Assembly (NCBI GenBank): GCA_044507525.1
Contig: JBIQJM010000008.1
Location: 1 to 64,000, forward strand
Length of the DNA stretch: 64,000 bases
Direction of reading: 5' to 3'
From: Zeimonas sp044507525
Lineage (GTDB): Bacteria; Pseudomonadota; Gammaproteobacteria; Burkholderiales; Burkholderiaceae_E
Both the position numbers and the translations under genes were made by a program. The notes below the pieces were generated by a model. The model was not told the origin of the DNA. It saw only the letters and a program-made list of their open reading frames with translations, and did no database searches. Positions 16,124 to 24,511 of the stretch are shown here, piece by piece; position 1 is the first letter of the stretch; each line of letters begins with the position of its first letter.

Positions 16124-16566
16124 AGAGACGGGCGCTGCAGCAACTCATCGAACAGACGCGCCGGGGACGCGACGACGCCGCCCTGCGCGTCGCCGGCGCG
16201 CATCGCGACGCCGACGGCGCGCAGCGCACGCTGGACACGCTGGCGCAGTACCGCAGCGAGCACCTGCGCAACGCGGCAGCCCGTTCGCACGTCGATCCTT
16301 CCGTGCTGCGCCTGCGCGATCGGTTCGTGCAGAAGCTCGACGGCGCGATCGGCGAACAGACGCGGGTGTGCGACTCGCTGCACGAAGCAGTCGATCGACG
16401 ACGCGACGAGCTCGTCGATCGCCAACGCCGCCTGCTCGCCTTCGAGACGCTGCAGGCGCGCCGCGACGCCGCCAGCACGCGCCTGCGCGAACGCGCCGAG
16501 CAGCGCGACACCGACGAACGCGCCGCGCAACTCGCCCGCAGGCGCCGCGACCGGGACGATCGATGA
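16120..16566 (+). CDS. fliJ: FliJ, export apparatus coiled-coil protein
   Basis: A 148-residue protein, almost entirely charged helix (Arg, Glu, Asp, Ala), expected to form the antiparallel coiled coil of FliJ that inserts in the FliI hexamer and contacts FlhA. The order fliI-fliJ-fliK and ATGA overlaps on both sides support the call. Sequence identity in this family is low, so gene order and the coiled-coil pattern (ALQQLIEQTRRGRDDAALRV, RRRDELVDRQRRLLAFETLQ) are the main evidence. The arginine-rich tail is unusual but the reading frame is clean. Confidence 0.85.
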   Translation: MKRRALQQLIEQTRRGRDDAALRVAGAHRDADGAQRTLDTLAQYRSEHLRNAAARSHVDPSVLRLRDRFVQKLDGAIGEQTRVCDSLHEAVDRRRDELVDRQRRLLAFETLQARRDAASTRLRERAEQRDTDERAAQLARRRRDRDDR

Positions 16567-17780
16567 CGACCGAAGCGACGATGCCGGTGCGCAGCGCCGG
16601 CCCCCGCCCGCCGCTCGAAGCGGCGAAGGATTCGCGGACGACGAACGCGTCGCGCGCCACGCCTGCGCCCGGCCGGGACGGGGCACGCGCGCGCGACGCC
16701 GGCGACGACCCCGCGTCACGACCCTTCGCGGAATCGATGACGCAGGCGATGCGTCGCACGCAGTCGAAGCCGGCGGACGAGACGCGCGAAGCGGAGGAAC
16801 GTTCCGCGAACGACGAGACGACCGCCGCAGGAAAGGAAACGGCGAGCGTCGGCGACGAGCCGGCCGCATCGCCGGCAGCGGCCCCGCCGGAGCTGCAGGC
16901 GGCGGCGCCGACGGTCGAGGAACCGACGACGGCCGCCACTGCGGACGAAGCGGCCACGATCGCGGCATCGATGGCGACGACCGGGAACGGCACAGCGGCG
17001 AGCGCGCTCGACGCGCACCGCGGCCCGGCGCCCGAGGCCCCGGCGACGCAAGGCGACGCTCGCATGGAAGCTGCGGCCTCGCGCGCGGCAGCCGCGGCCC
17101 CGGACGCCGCGGCCGATGCGTCGCCCGGGGACCCGCTGCAGTCCGCCGCCGGCGAAGCCGCGGAGAACGTCGCCGGCGATGCGCAGCCGCGTGCACCAGG
17201 CGCCGAAGCGCCGCAGCCACGTTCGACCGCCGACTTCGCCGCGCAGCTGGCGCAGTTGCGCGGCGCCGCGGCGACGACTTCTCCACAGCCGGCCGACGGC
17301 GCGGGAAGCGCGCCCACTCCCGCTCCGGCGGGCCTGCACCGCAGCGACGTGGCTGCGCCGGTCGGCGACGCGCTCTTCGCGAGCCGCTTCGCCGCCGAAG
17401 TCGCGCTGCTCGGCACCGCGGGCATCGAACGCGCCGAGATCCGGCTGCAGCCGCGCGAGCTGGGTCCGGTACGCGTCGAACTGTCGCTGAACGGCGAATC
17501 GGCGCGCATCGCGTTCTCCGCAGTCCATCCCGAAACCCGCCAGGCGATCGAGCAGTCGTTGCCGATCCTGAAGGACATGCTCGCCGAGCGCGGCCTGACG
17601 CTCGGCGAGACGAGCGTCTCCGACGGGCAGGCGGACCGCGGGTCGCCGGACCCGCAGGCGAGCCCGTCGCAGGCTGCATCGGATGGCAGCGCCGCTGCCG
17701 CCGGCGACGACCGGTCGTTCGCGGCCGGCGCACGGCGCAGCACGGCGATCCGCCGCACGCTGCTCGACGTCTACGCCTGA
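16563..17780 (+). CDS. fliK: FliK, hook-length control protein
   Basis: A 405-residue exported molecular ruler that switches export from hook to filament. About 270 N-terminal residues are low-complexity Ala/Pro/Thr/Glu-rich, as is usual for FliK. The conserved C-terminal Flg_hook domain (about 280-360) includes EIRLQPRELGPVRVELSLNG, AVHPETRQAIEQSLPILKDML and ERGLTLGETSVS. The start overlaps the fliJ stop. The tail (SPSQAASDGSAAAAGDDRSF...) is typical. fliL follows after 167 bases. Confidence 0.93.
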   Translation: MTTEATMPVRSAGPRPPLEAAKDSRTTNASRATPAPGRDGARARDAGDDPASRPFAESMTQAMRRTQSKPADETREAEERSANDETTAAGKETASVGDEPAASPAAAPPELQAAAPTVEEPTTAATADEAATIAASMATTGNGTAASALDAHRGPAPEAPATQGDARMEAAASRAAAAAPDAAADASPGDPLQSAAGEAAENVAGDAQPRAPGAEAPQPRSTADFAAQLAQLRGAAATTSPQPADGAGSAPTPAPAGLHRSDVAAPVGDALFASRFAAEVALLGTAGIERAEIRLQPRELGPVRVELSLNGESARIAFSAVHPETRQAIEQSLPILKDMLAERGLTLGETSVSDGQADRGSPDPQASPSQAASDGSAAAAGDDRSFAAGARRSTAIRRTLLDVYA

Positions 17781-17835
17781 GGCGCCGGGTCGCGCGCACG
17801 CCGGCGCGATCCGCATCGGCGCGCGACACCGTCGC

Positions 17836-17863
17836 GAATAGCGCCGCCGCAGCTTCTCTTATC
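17836..17863. promoter_or_regulatory. Weak FlhD4C2-box candidate before fliL
   Basis: GAATAGCG fits the left core (AAATARCG) at 7 of 8 positions, but the right half at 12 bases spacing (CTCTTATC) fits CGYTATTT at only 4 of 8. The 167-base gap before fliL is the right place for a middle-class promoter. Confidence 0.3.
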
Positions 17864-17947
17864 GCGCCTTGAATTGCCGCGGCGCGGCCGAGAATCGTCT
17901 CCGTAGTCCAGGACCTTCGCCGGTCCGCTCATCGGCCAGGAGTCACG

Positions 17948-18487
17948 ATGTCGGAAGCATCCGCGCAGCCAGCAAGGAAAAAGAACCGCGGCAAGAAATG
18001 GACGCTGATCGTCGGCGCCCTCGTCGTACTCGCCGGTGCGGCGGGCGCGGCGGCCCAGTTCCTCGGCGTCGGCGAACGAGGCGTCGCCGGCGGCACGGCG
18101 CAGGCGGCAGTCCAGAAGAAAGCGGACCCGATCTTCGTTGCGCTCGACCAGTTCACCGTCAACCTCGCCGACGAGGGCGGCGAGCGTTTCGCGCAACTCG
18201 CCATCACGCTGGAGGTCGCCGACGAGAAGACCGACAAGGCCATACGCGCACGCATGCCGTCGATCCGCAACTCGGTGCTGCTGCTGCTGTCCTCGAAGAA
18301 GACCGCCGAACTGCTGACGCTCGAAGGCAAGAAGCAGCTCGCCTCCGAGATCGCCGCGCGCACCGGTGCCGCACTCGGCTGGCAGGCGCCGGCGCGGGCA
18401 TCGGACGCAGCGGATGCGCCCGACGCGCCGGCCGCGCTCCCGAATCCGGTCGCAGCGGTGCACTTCTCGCATTTCATCGTGCAGTGA
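17948..18487 (+). CDS. fliL: FliL, stator-associated membrane protein
   Basis: A 179-residue protein with a basic N-terminus (KKNRGKK), one membrane helix (about residues 19-38) and a periplasmic domain that packs around MotB and aids stator function. Family blocks are DPIFVALDQFTVNLADE, QLAITLEVADEKTDKAIRARMPSIRNSVLLLLSSK and the terminal VHFSHFIVQ. An Ala/Pro/Asp-rich insert (about 140-165) precedes the end. The 167-base upstream gap suggests a separate fliLMNOPQR transcription unit. Confidence 0.95.
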   Translation: MSEASAQPARKKNRGKKWTLIVGALVVLAGAAGAAAQFLGVGERGVAGGTAQAAVQKKADPIFVALDQFTVNLADEGGERFAQLAITLEVADEKTDKAIRARMPSIRNSVLLLLSSKKTAELLTLEGKKQLASEIAARTGAALGWQAPARASDAADAPDAPAALPNPVAAVHFSHFIVQ

Positions 18488-18518
18488 ACCAGGCGCGCAG
18501 CCGAACGGGAATCGAAGG

Positions 18519-19523
18519 ATGATGGCCGGCCAGTTCCTCTCGCAGGACGAAGTCGACGCACTGCTCGAGGGCGCGAGCGACACGCCCGACTCCGATGCCC
18601 CGGCGGCGCCGGGCGGCGTGCGCCCCTACGACCTGGCGACGCAGGAGCGCATCGTTCGCGGCCGCATGCCGACGCTCGAGCTCGTGCACGAGCGCTTCGC
18701 ACGCAACCTGCGGGTGGGGCTGTTCAACTTCATGCGGCGCAACCCGGAGATCTCCGTCGGCCCGGTGAAGGTGCAGAAGTACTCGGCGTTCCTGCGCGAC
18801 ATCGTCGTGCCGACCAACATCAACGTCATGCAGGTGCGACCGCTGCGCGGCAGCGGGCTGCTGATCTGCGAGCCGCAACTCGTGTTCGCGGTCATCGACT
18901 CGCTGTTCGGCGGGGACGGTCGGATGCAGACGCGCATCGAAGGACGCGATTTCTCGGCGACCGAGCAACGCATCATCGAGCGGATGCTCGAGGTGGTCTG
19001 CGCCGAGTACCGCAAGGCATGGGCGGGCGTCTACCCGATCGAACTCGAATACACCCGCTCGGAGATGCAGCCGCAGTTCGCCAACATCGCGACGCCGTCG
19101 GAGATCGTCGTGACGGCGCGCTTCGATCTCGAGATCGGCAACGTCGGCGGCGCGGTGCACCTGTGCATCCCGTACTCGACCCTCGAGCCGATCCGCGAAA
19201 CGCTGTACTCCACGTTGCAGGGCGACGCCCACACCAGCGACCGCCGCTGGGTCGTGAAGCTCTCGCGGCAGATCCAGTCGGCCGAGGTCGAGCTCGTCGC
19301 GGAGCTCGGCCATGCGCGGGCGACCATCGCCGACCTGATCCGCCTGAAGGTCGGCGATTTCATCGAGCTCGACCTGAACGAGACGCTCCAGGCCAAGGTC
19401 GACGGCGTCGCGGTCATCGAATGCCGCTACGGCGTCTCGAACGGCCGCTACGCGGTCAAGGTCCAGTCCTTCCTCACCGCAAACACCGAAGAGTCCCCCG
19501 GAGTCCCGCATGACGACCGATAA
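18519..19523 (+). CDS. fliM: FliM, motor switch protein
   Basis: A 334-residue C-ring protein. The N-terminus holds the CheY-P binding segment FLSQDEVDALLEG. The middle CheC-like domain includes GSGLLICEPQLVFAVIDSLFGGDG, and the C-terminal SpoA domain VGDFIELDLNETLQAKVDGV packs with FliN. Two adjacent ATGs (18519 and 18522) are both possible with AAGG just before. It follows fliL by 31 bases and overlaps fliN by 14 bases. Confidence 0.97.
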   Translation: MMAGQFLSQDEVDALLEGASDTPDSDAPAAPGGVRPYDLATQERIVRGRMPTLELVHERFARNLRVGLFNFMRRNPEISVGPVKVQKYSAFLRDIVVPTNINVMQVRPLRGSGLLICEPQLVFAVIDSLFGGDGRMQTRIEGRDFSATEQRIIERMLEVVCAEYRKAWAGVYPIELEYTRSEMQPQFANIATPSEIVVTARFDLEIGNVGGAVHLCIPYSTLEPIRETLYSTLQGDAHTSDRRWVVKLSRQIQSAEVELVAELGHARATIADLIRLKVGDFIELDLNETLQAKVDGVAVIECRYGVSNGRYAVKVQSFLTANTEESPGVPHDDR

Positions 19524-19953
19524 CTCCAGCGAACCGAGCTCCGTCGACGACGATTGGGCCGCCGCGCTCGCCGAGCAGGGCGCCGCGGGCGCTCCCCGCA
19601 CCGCGGGCGTGCAGGCGACCGAGGTCGAGCAAGCGGGCGACGCGTCGCGCCTGTTCCCGCGCCTGTCGGGCGCGGCACCGGACGCGCACAACGACATCGA
19701 CATGATTCTCGACATTCCCGTGCAGCTCACCGTGGAGCTGGGCCGCACGAGGATCCCGATCAAGCACATCCTGCAGCTGGCGCAGGGTTCGGTGATCGAA
19801 CTCGACGCGCTCGCCGGCGAGCCGATGGACGTGCTCGTCAACGGATGCCTGATCGCGCAGGGCGAGGTCGTCGTCGTCAACGACAAGTTCGGCATCCGGC
19901 TCACCGACATCGTCACGCCGAACGAGCGCGTGCGTCGGCTCAACCGGGCCTGA
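19510..19953 (+). CDS. fliN: FliN, motor switch / C-ring protein
   Basis: A 147-residue protein. The acidic variable N-terminus (about 65 residues) leads into the SpoA domain: LDIPVQLTVELGRTRIPIKHILQLAQGSVIELD, followed by GEPMDVLVNGCLIAQGEVVVVNDKFGIRLTDIV. FliN forms the lower C-ring and docks the FliH-FliI complex. The start lies inside fliM; fliO follows after 9 bases. Confidence 0.96.
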   Translation: MTTDNSSEPSSVDDDWAAALAEQGAAGAPRTAGVQATEVEQAGDASRLFPRLSGAAPDAHNDIDMILDIPVQLTVELGRTRIPIKHILQLAQGSVIELDALAGEPMDVLVNGCLIAQGEVVVVNDKFGIRLTDIVTPNERVRRLNRA

Positions 19954-19962
19954 GAGCGACCG

Positions 19963-20301
19963 ATGAGCTCGACCTGGCCGTCGCTCGTCGCGCTCGCGCT
20001 GATCGTCGTGGGGCTGCCGCTGGCCGCCTGGCTGATGCGCCGCGGCCCGGGCGCCCTCGCCGGCCGCAGCCCGGCGCTCGCCATCGTCGCCGCGGTGCCG
20101 GTCGGGGCGCGGGAGCGCATCGCGCTGGTTCGAGCCGACCGCAAGTGGCTCGTCGTCGGCATCACCGGTCACACGATCACCACGCTCGCCGAACTCGACG
20201 AGCCGCCCGCGGGCATCGATCCGGACTCGACCTCCGCCGGCGCTGCCGGGTTCGGCGAAGTGCTCCGTTCACTGTCGCAGCATGCAACGCTCCGCCGCTG
20301 A
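19963..20301 (+). CDS. fliO: FliO, export gate assembly protein
   Basis: A 112-residue membrane protein with one N-terminal helix (SLVALALIVVGLPLAAWLM), then the FliO domain (LAIVAAVPVGARERIALVRADRKWLVVGIT). FliO acts as a scaffold for the FliP ring. It lies between fliN and fliP and overlaps fliP by 20 bases. Sequence conservation is low in the family, so position supports the call. Confidence 0.88.
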   Translation: MSSTWPSLVALALIVVGLPLAAWLMRRGPGALAGRSPALAIVAAVPVGARERIALVRADRKWLVVGITGHTITTLAELDEPPAGIDPDSTSAGAAGFGEVLRSLSQHATLRR

Positions 20302-21037
20302 AGCCCTGCTCGCACGCGTCGCGTTCGCCCTGCCGCTCGTCGCGGTCGCCGACGCCTCGTTCGCCCAGGGGCTGCTCACGCTGAACTCCTCGAGCGGTCC
20401 CGCGGGCACGACCTATTCGGTGCCGATGGAGACGCTGCTGGTCTTCGCGGCGCTGTCGTTCCTGCCGGCGATGCTGCTGCTGATGACGAGCTTCACGCGG
20501 ATCATCATCGTGCTCTCGCTGGTGCGCCAGGCGCTCGGACTGCAGTCGAGTCCGCCGAACCAGGTGCTGATCGGCATCGCGCTGTTCCTCACCTTCTTCG
20601 TGATGGGCCCGACGCTGGATCGCCTGTACGCCGAGGCGTACAGGCCCTACTCGGAACAGCGCGCGACGCTCGAGGAGGCGGTGGCGAGCGGAAGCGTGCC
20701 GCTGCGCGAGTTCATGCTGCGGCAGACGCGCGAGAGCGACGTCGGACTCTTCGCCCGGATCGCGCGCTACGAGCCGGCCTCCGCCGAGGAATCGGTGCCG
20801 ATGCGCATCCTGATTCCCGCGTTCGTCATCAGCGAGCTGAAGACGGCCTTCCAGATCGGCTTCATGGTGTTCGTGCCGTTCCTGCTGATCGACCTGATCG
20901 TCGCCAGCGTGCTGATGTCGATGGGGATGATGATGCTCTCGCCGGTGCTGGTCGCGCTGCCCTTCAAGCTGATCCTGTTCGTGCTCGCCGACGGCTGGAA
21001 CCTGCTGATCGGTTCGCTCGTCCAGAGCTTCGGTTGA
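20282..21037 (+). CDS. fliP: FliP, flagellar export gate protein
   Basis: A 251-residue core protein of the export gate (FliP5Q4R1). A cleavable signal-like N-terminus (ALLARVAFALPLVAVADASFAQ) is followed by the family signatures LLMTSFTRIIIVLSLVRQALG, PNQVLIGIALFLTFFVM and PAFVISELKTAFQIGFMVFVPFLLIDL, then the M-rich MSMGMMMLSPV loop. Four membrane helices are evident. Full length. Confidence 0.98.
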   Translation: MQRSAAEALLARVAFALPLVAVADASFAQGLLTLNSSSGPAGTTYSVPMETLLVFAALSFLPAMLLLMTSFTRIIIVLSLVRQALGLQSSPPNQVLIGIALFLTFFVMGPTLDRLYAEAYRPYSEQRATLEEAVASGSVPLREFMLRQTRESDVGLFARIARYEPASAEESVPMRILIPAFVISELKTAFQIGFMVFVPFLLIDLIVASVLMSMGMMMLSPVLVALPFKLILFVLADGWNLLIGSLVQSFG

Positions 21038-21044
21038 GGATGCG

Positions 21045-21329
21045 ATGACGCCCGAATCGGTCCTCGACTTCGGCAGGCAGGGCCTCGAGATCCTGCTCGC
21101 CGCCGGCGCGCCGGTGCTGCTCGCCGCGCTCACGGTGGGGCTCGTCGTCAGCATCCTGCAGGCGCTCACGCAGATCAACGAAGCGACGTTGTCGTTCCTG
21201 CCCAAGCTGGTCGCCATCGCCGCCACGCTGATGATCGCCGGACCGTGGATGCTCGCGCTGCTCGTCGACTACCTGCAGCGCGTGCTCACCGGGATTCCCT
21301 CGGCGATCCTCGGGTCGCCGATGCCGTGA
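21045..21329 (+). CDS. fliQ: FliQ, flagellar export gate protein
   Basis: A 94-residue two-helix membrane protein. It matches FliQ along its length: LEILLAAGAPVLLAALTVGLVVSILQALTQINEATLSFLPKL (shown over two family blocks) and the second helix AATLMIAGPWMLALLVDYLQ. It begins 7 bases after fliP and overlaps fliR by 4 bases. Confidence 0.97.
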   Translation: MTPESVLDFGRQGLEILLAAGAPVLLAALTVGLVVSILQALTQINEATLSFLPKLVAIAATLMIAGPWMLALLVDYLQRVLTGIPSAILGSPMP

Positions 21330-22087
21330 TCGAAGTCACGGAGGCGCAGCTGCTCGGCTGGCTCGGCGCGCTGCTGCTGCCCTTCTTCCGCATACTGGGG
21401 CTGTTCACCTCCGCGCCGATCCTGTCGCAGCGTTCGGTCCCGCTGCGACTGCGGATCGCGGTATCGCTCGCGATCGCAGCCCTGGTCGCGCCGCTGATGC
21501 CGGCATCCCCGGCACTCGACATCGGCGCGCCCGCCGGCTGGCTCGTCGTCGCCGGCGAAGCGCTGGTCGGCTTCGCGATCGGCTTCGTCGCCCGCGTCGT
21601 GCTCGCCGCGGTCGAACTCGCCGGCGAGGCGATCGGGCTGCAGATGGGTCTTTCGTTCGCCGGCTTCTTCGACGCCTACGGCGGCCACGTCAACGGCGTC
21701 AGCCGCCTGCTGAACACCCTGTCACTGTGGGCCTTCGTGGCAATCAACGGACCGGTGCTGCTCGTCGCAGCCGTCGTGCACAGCTTCGACGTGATCCCCC
21801 CGGCGACCGCGTTCGGCGACTGGATCGCGCGCATGCAGCCGGCGAGCCTGGGCTCCGGCATCTTCGAGCTCGGCGTGATGATCGCGCTGCCGTTCATGGC
21901 GCTGCTGCTCTTCGTGAACCTCGGCCTCGGCGTCGTCTCGCGCATCGCACCGCAGCTGAACATCTTCGCGATCGGCTTCCCGGTGACGATCGGCACCGGC
22001 CTGCTGCTGCTCGCGCTCGCGATGCCGCTGCTGCAGCAGCCCTTCCAGATCCTGTTCGAGCGCGTGCTCGGCACCTGGGCCGGCTGA
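21326..22087 (+). CDS. fliR: FliR, flagellar export gate protein
   Basis: A 253-residue membrane protein of the export gate. Family blocks are LLPFFRILGLFTSAPILSQR, EALVGFAIGFVARVVLAAVELAGE, LQMGLSFAGFFDAYGG and LNIFAIGFPVTIGTGLLLLAL. The GTG start overlaps the fliQ stop as GTGA. It ends the plus-strand flagellar run, 42 bases before the convergent HD-GYP gene; no strong terminator is seen in that gap. Confidence 0.97.
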   Translation: MIEVTEAQLLGWLGALLLPFFRILGLFTSAPILSQRSVPLRLRIAVSLAIAALVAPLMPASPALDIGAPAGWLVVAGEALVGFAIGFVARVVLAAVELAGEAIGLQMGLSFAGFFDAYGGHVNGVSRLLNTLSLWAFVAINGPVLLVAAVVHSFDVIPPATAFGDWIARMQPASLGSGIFELGVMIALPFMALLLFVNLGLGVVSRIAPQLNIFAIGFPVTIGTGLLLLALAMPLLQQPFQILFERVLGTWAG

Positions 22088-22129
22088 GCGCCGCCATCGC
22101 GACCGGAGCACCGCGTCGCGCCGCGTTCG

Positions 22130-23416
22130 TCAACCCGTCGCGAACCGGCGGTACGTCTCCTCGCCCATCAGCAGCTCGGACAGGTGCCCGAAGCCCCATT
22201 TCGCGTTCGATTCGCGGCCGACGATGCGATCGGTGGCGCCCCGCGCGGCGAGATCGATGCGCTCGGCCGGCACCGGCATCGACTTGCGGATCGACCAGAA
22301 CACCTTGACGCAGGGCTGTGCCGGAAGCTCGCGGTTCTGGTCGACGACGACCGCGAGCCGCTCGGACTGCATTCGCACCAGCGACCCGACCGGGTAGATG
22401 CCCACCGTGTTCGCGAAGGCGCGGAATACGTCCGGATCGAACTGGCCCGCCTTCGTCCAGGCCGCCATCTTCACCAGCGACTCGGCCGGATCCCACGGCT
22501 CCTTGTACGCTCGCATCGAAGTGATCGCGTCGTAGACGTCGCATACGGCGTTCATGCGCGCCGCGAACGGGATGTGCGCGCCGACGAGGCGCGCCGGATA
22601 GCCGTTGCCGTCCCAGCGCTCGTGGTGGTGCAGGCACGCGTGCAGCACCACCTCGTTGTGCGCGGCGTTGGCACGCAGCATCCGCTCGCCGATCTCGGGG
22701 TGGCGCTGCATCACCGCGAGCTCCTCGTCGGTGAGCCTTCCCGGCTTGTCGAGGATCTCGCGCGCGATGCCGGCCTTGCCGATGTCGTGCAGCAGTCCCG
22801 CGAGCGCCGCCTCCTGCGTGCGCGCGTCGTCGAAGCCGAGCTGGCGCGCGAGCGAGGTCATCAGTGCGCACACGGCCACCGAATGCATGAAGGTGTAGCT
22901 GTGATGCGTGCGCACGCGCGCGAGCGACACGAGTGCCGACGGGTGGCGCGTCGCCGACGCCGAGATCTGTTCGGCCACCGCAGCGCAGCGATCCAGCTCG
23001 AGCGCGCGTCCGAGACGCGCCTCGCGAAAGAGCGACCGGGTCACGCGGGCCGCCTGCGCGCAGACGACCGCCGCCTGCTCGATCTCCTCGTCGTAGCTGA
23101 CGACCGACGCCGCGGCAGCGCCGTCGCGTTCCGGCGACCGGCGCCCTTCGACGGGCGCCGGTTGCGCCGGCTGCGCGGGAGCTTCGACCGGCGCCTGCGC
23201 CTGCCGGGCGGCGGCGCCGGCCTCCGGCTGCGGCGCGATACCCTTCGCGGTATCGATCCAGCACTCGGCGACGCCGCTTTCCTTCAGCGCCGCGAGACTA
23301 CGCTCGTCGCGAATGACGAATCGCGTGCGCCAGAACGGATGATCGATCCATTTCCCGCACAGCGACTCGACGTACATCCCGATCTCGAGTCGGTCGACGG
23401 AGATTCGTTCCCGCAT
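22130..23416 (-). CDS. HD-GYP domain c-di-GMP phosphodiesterase
   Basis: A 428-residue cytoplasmic protein. The N-terminal ~70 residues form the DUF3391-type domain often fused to HD-GYP (SVDRLEIGMYVESLCGKW). After a Pro/Ala/Gln linker (75-110), the HD-GYP domain (about 150-330) is complete: HSYTFMHSVAVCALM, LAGLLHDIGKAG and HHHERWDGNGYP. All expected metal ligands are present, so it should cleave c-di-GMP. It is the last gene of the che run, 25 bases after cheZ, which links chemotaxis to c-di-GMP and perhaps to the YcgR-like brake. ATG at 23416 is used; a GTG four codons upstream is possible. Confidence 0.9.
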   Translation of the reverse strand: MRERISVDRLEIGMYVESLCGKWIDHPFWRTRFVIRDERSLAALKESGVAECWIDTAKGIAPQPEAGAAARQAQAPVEAPAQPAQPAPVEGRRSPERDGAAAASVVSYDEEIEQAAVVCAQAARVTRSLFREARLGRALELDRCAAVAEQISASATRHPSALVSLARVRTHHSYTFMHSVAVCALMTSLARQLGFDDARTQEAALAGLLHDIGKAGIAREILDKPGRLTDEELAVMQRHPEIGERMLRANAAHNEVVLHACLHHHERWDGNGYPARLVGAHIPFAARMNAVCDVYDAITSMRAYKEPWDPAESLVKMAAWTKAGQFDPDVFRAFANTVGIYPVGSLVRMQSERLAVVVDQNRELPAQPCVKVFWSIRKSMPVPAERIDLAARGATDRIVGRESNAKWGFGHLSELLMGEETYRRFATG

Positions 23417-23441
23417 CGGCCCGGACACCGGATCGGCGTCT

Positions 23442-24110
23442 CTAGAACCCGAGATTCGCCAGGAGATCGTCGACCTCGCCTTGATTGGAGACGACGTCGG
23501 CGGCACGCTTGCGATCGACGACCGGGCCGGACAGCGCAGGCTCCGCGGCTTCCTGCGGCGGCGCCGGCGGCGCGACCTGCACGAGCAGCCGCACGAGGCT
23601 CTCCTCGAGTTCGCTGGCGAGCGCGACAACCTTCGAGACCACCTGGCCGGTGAGATCGTGGAAGTCCTGCGCGATCATGATGTCGGTGAGATGCCGATCG
23701 ACGCGAACGCTGGCCTCCTCGACCTCGTGCACGAAGCCCAGCACGGCGCCGCTCGCGACCGCGTGCACCGGATCGGCGACGATCGCCTGCGCCATCGTGC
23801 GGGCCGACTCGCCGATGCGCGCGTGCTCGAGCTTGGCCTGGTCGACGCAGTTCAGCACCTTGTCGGCCGCCTCGCCGGTCTTGCGCGAGATGTAGTCGAG
23901 CCGGCTGCGCGCGTCGGGCAGTCCGTTCGCCGCCTGCTGCAGGCGCGACATCAGGCCCAGCTCGCGCAGCGAGTCGTGCAGCTCGCGCGTCAGGTGGCCG
24001 AGCTGCTGGAACACGTGCGAAGTGATCTCGGCGACCATCTTCGGCTCGACGTGCGGGTCCTCGCTCGCCACGTGGTTCATCGTTCCTGTCTCCGCTGGTG
24101 CGGCGCTCAT
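23442..24110 (-). CDS. cheZ: CheZ, CheY-P phosphatase
   Basis: A 222-residue protein that speeds dephosphorylation of CheY-P. The long helical hairpin (about 25-175) contains the catalytic motif AQDFHDLTGQVV, with the Asp and Gln spaced as in Escherichia coli Asp143/Gln147. The C-terminus GEVDDLLANLGF is the CheY-docking helix after a flexible Pro/Ala linker. The start overlaps the cheY stop by 4 bases. Confidence 0.96.
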   Translation of the reverse strand: MSAAPAETGTMNHVASEDPHVEPKMVAEITSHVFQQLGHLTRELHDSLRELGLMSRLQQAANGLPDARSRLDYISRKTGEAADKVLNCVDQAKLEHARIGESARTMAQAIVADPVHAVASGAVLGFVHEVEEASVRVDRHLTDIMIAQDFHDLTGQVVSKVVALASELEESLVRLLVQVAPPAPPQEAAEPALSGPVVDRKRAADVVSNQGEVDDLLANLGF

Positions 24111-24499
24111 GCGGCGGCGCGCCTCTGCATGATCTTGTCGACCTTCTCTTCGAGCGTCGCCTTCGTGAAGGGCTTGACGATGTACCCCGCCGCCCCGCTC
24201 TGCGCCGCCTGGACGATGTCTTCCTTGCGCGCCTCGGCGGTCACCATCAGCACCGGCAGGTGCTTGAGTTCGTCGTCCGACTTGATCGCCTGCAGAAGCT
24301 CGAACCCGTTCATGTTGGGCATGTTGATGTCGGAGACGACGAAATCGAAGGGCTGGGCACGCAGCTTCGCGATCGCCGCTGCGCCATCCTCCGCTTCGTC
24401 GGCATTGCTGTAGCCCATCTCCTTGAGCAGGCTTCGCACGATCCGTCGCATCGTCGAGAAGTCGTCGACGATCAGGAATCTCAGGTCGGTTCTGGACAT
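24107..24499 (-). CDS. cheY: CheY, chemotaxis response regulator
   Basis: A 130-residue single-domain receiver that binds FliM when phosphorylated. It has the acidic pair in LIVDDFSTMRRI, the phospho-acceptor Asp in VVSDINMPNMNG, Thr in VLMVTAEARKED and Lys in GYIVKPFT, and matches enteric CheY closely (SLLKEMGYSNADEAEDG). GAGGAACACG precedes the ATG. It pairs with cheZ and is the more canonical of the two CheY genes here. Confidence 0.96.
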   Translation of the reverse strand: MSRTDLRFLIVDDFSTMRRIVRSLLKEMGYSNADEAEDGAAAIAKLRAQPFDFVVSDINMPNMNGFELLQAIKSDDELKHLPVLMVTAEARKEDIVQAAQSGAAGYIVKPFTKATLEEKVDKIMQRRAAA

Positions 24500-24511
24500 C
24501 GTGTTCCTCGT

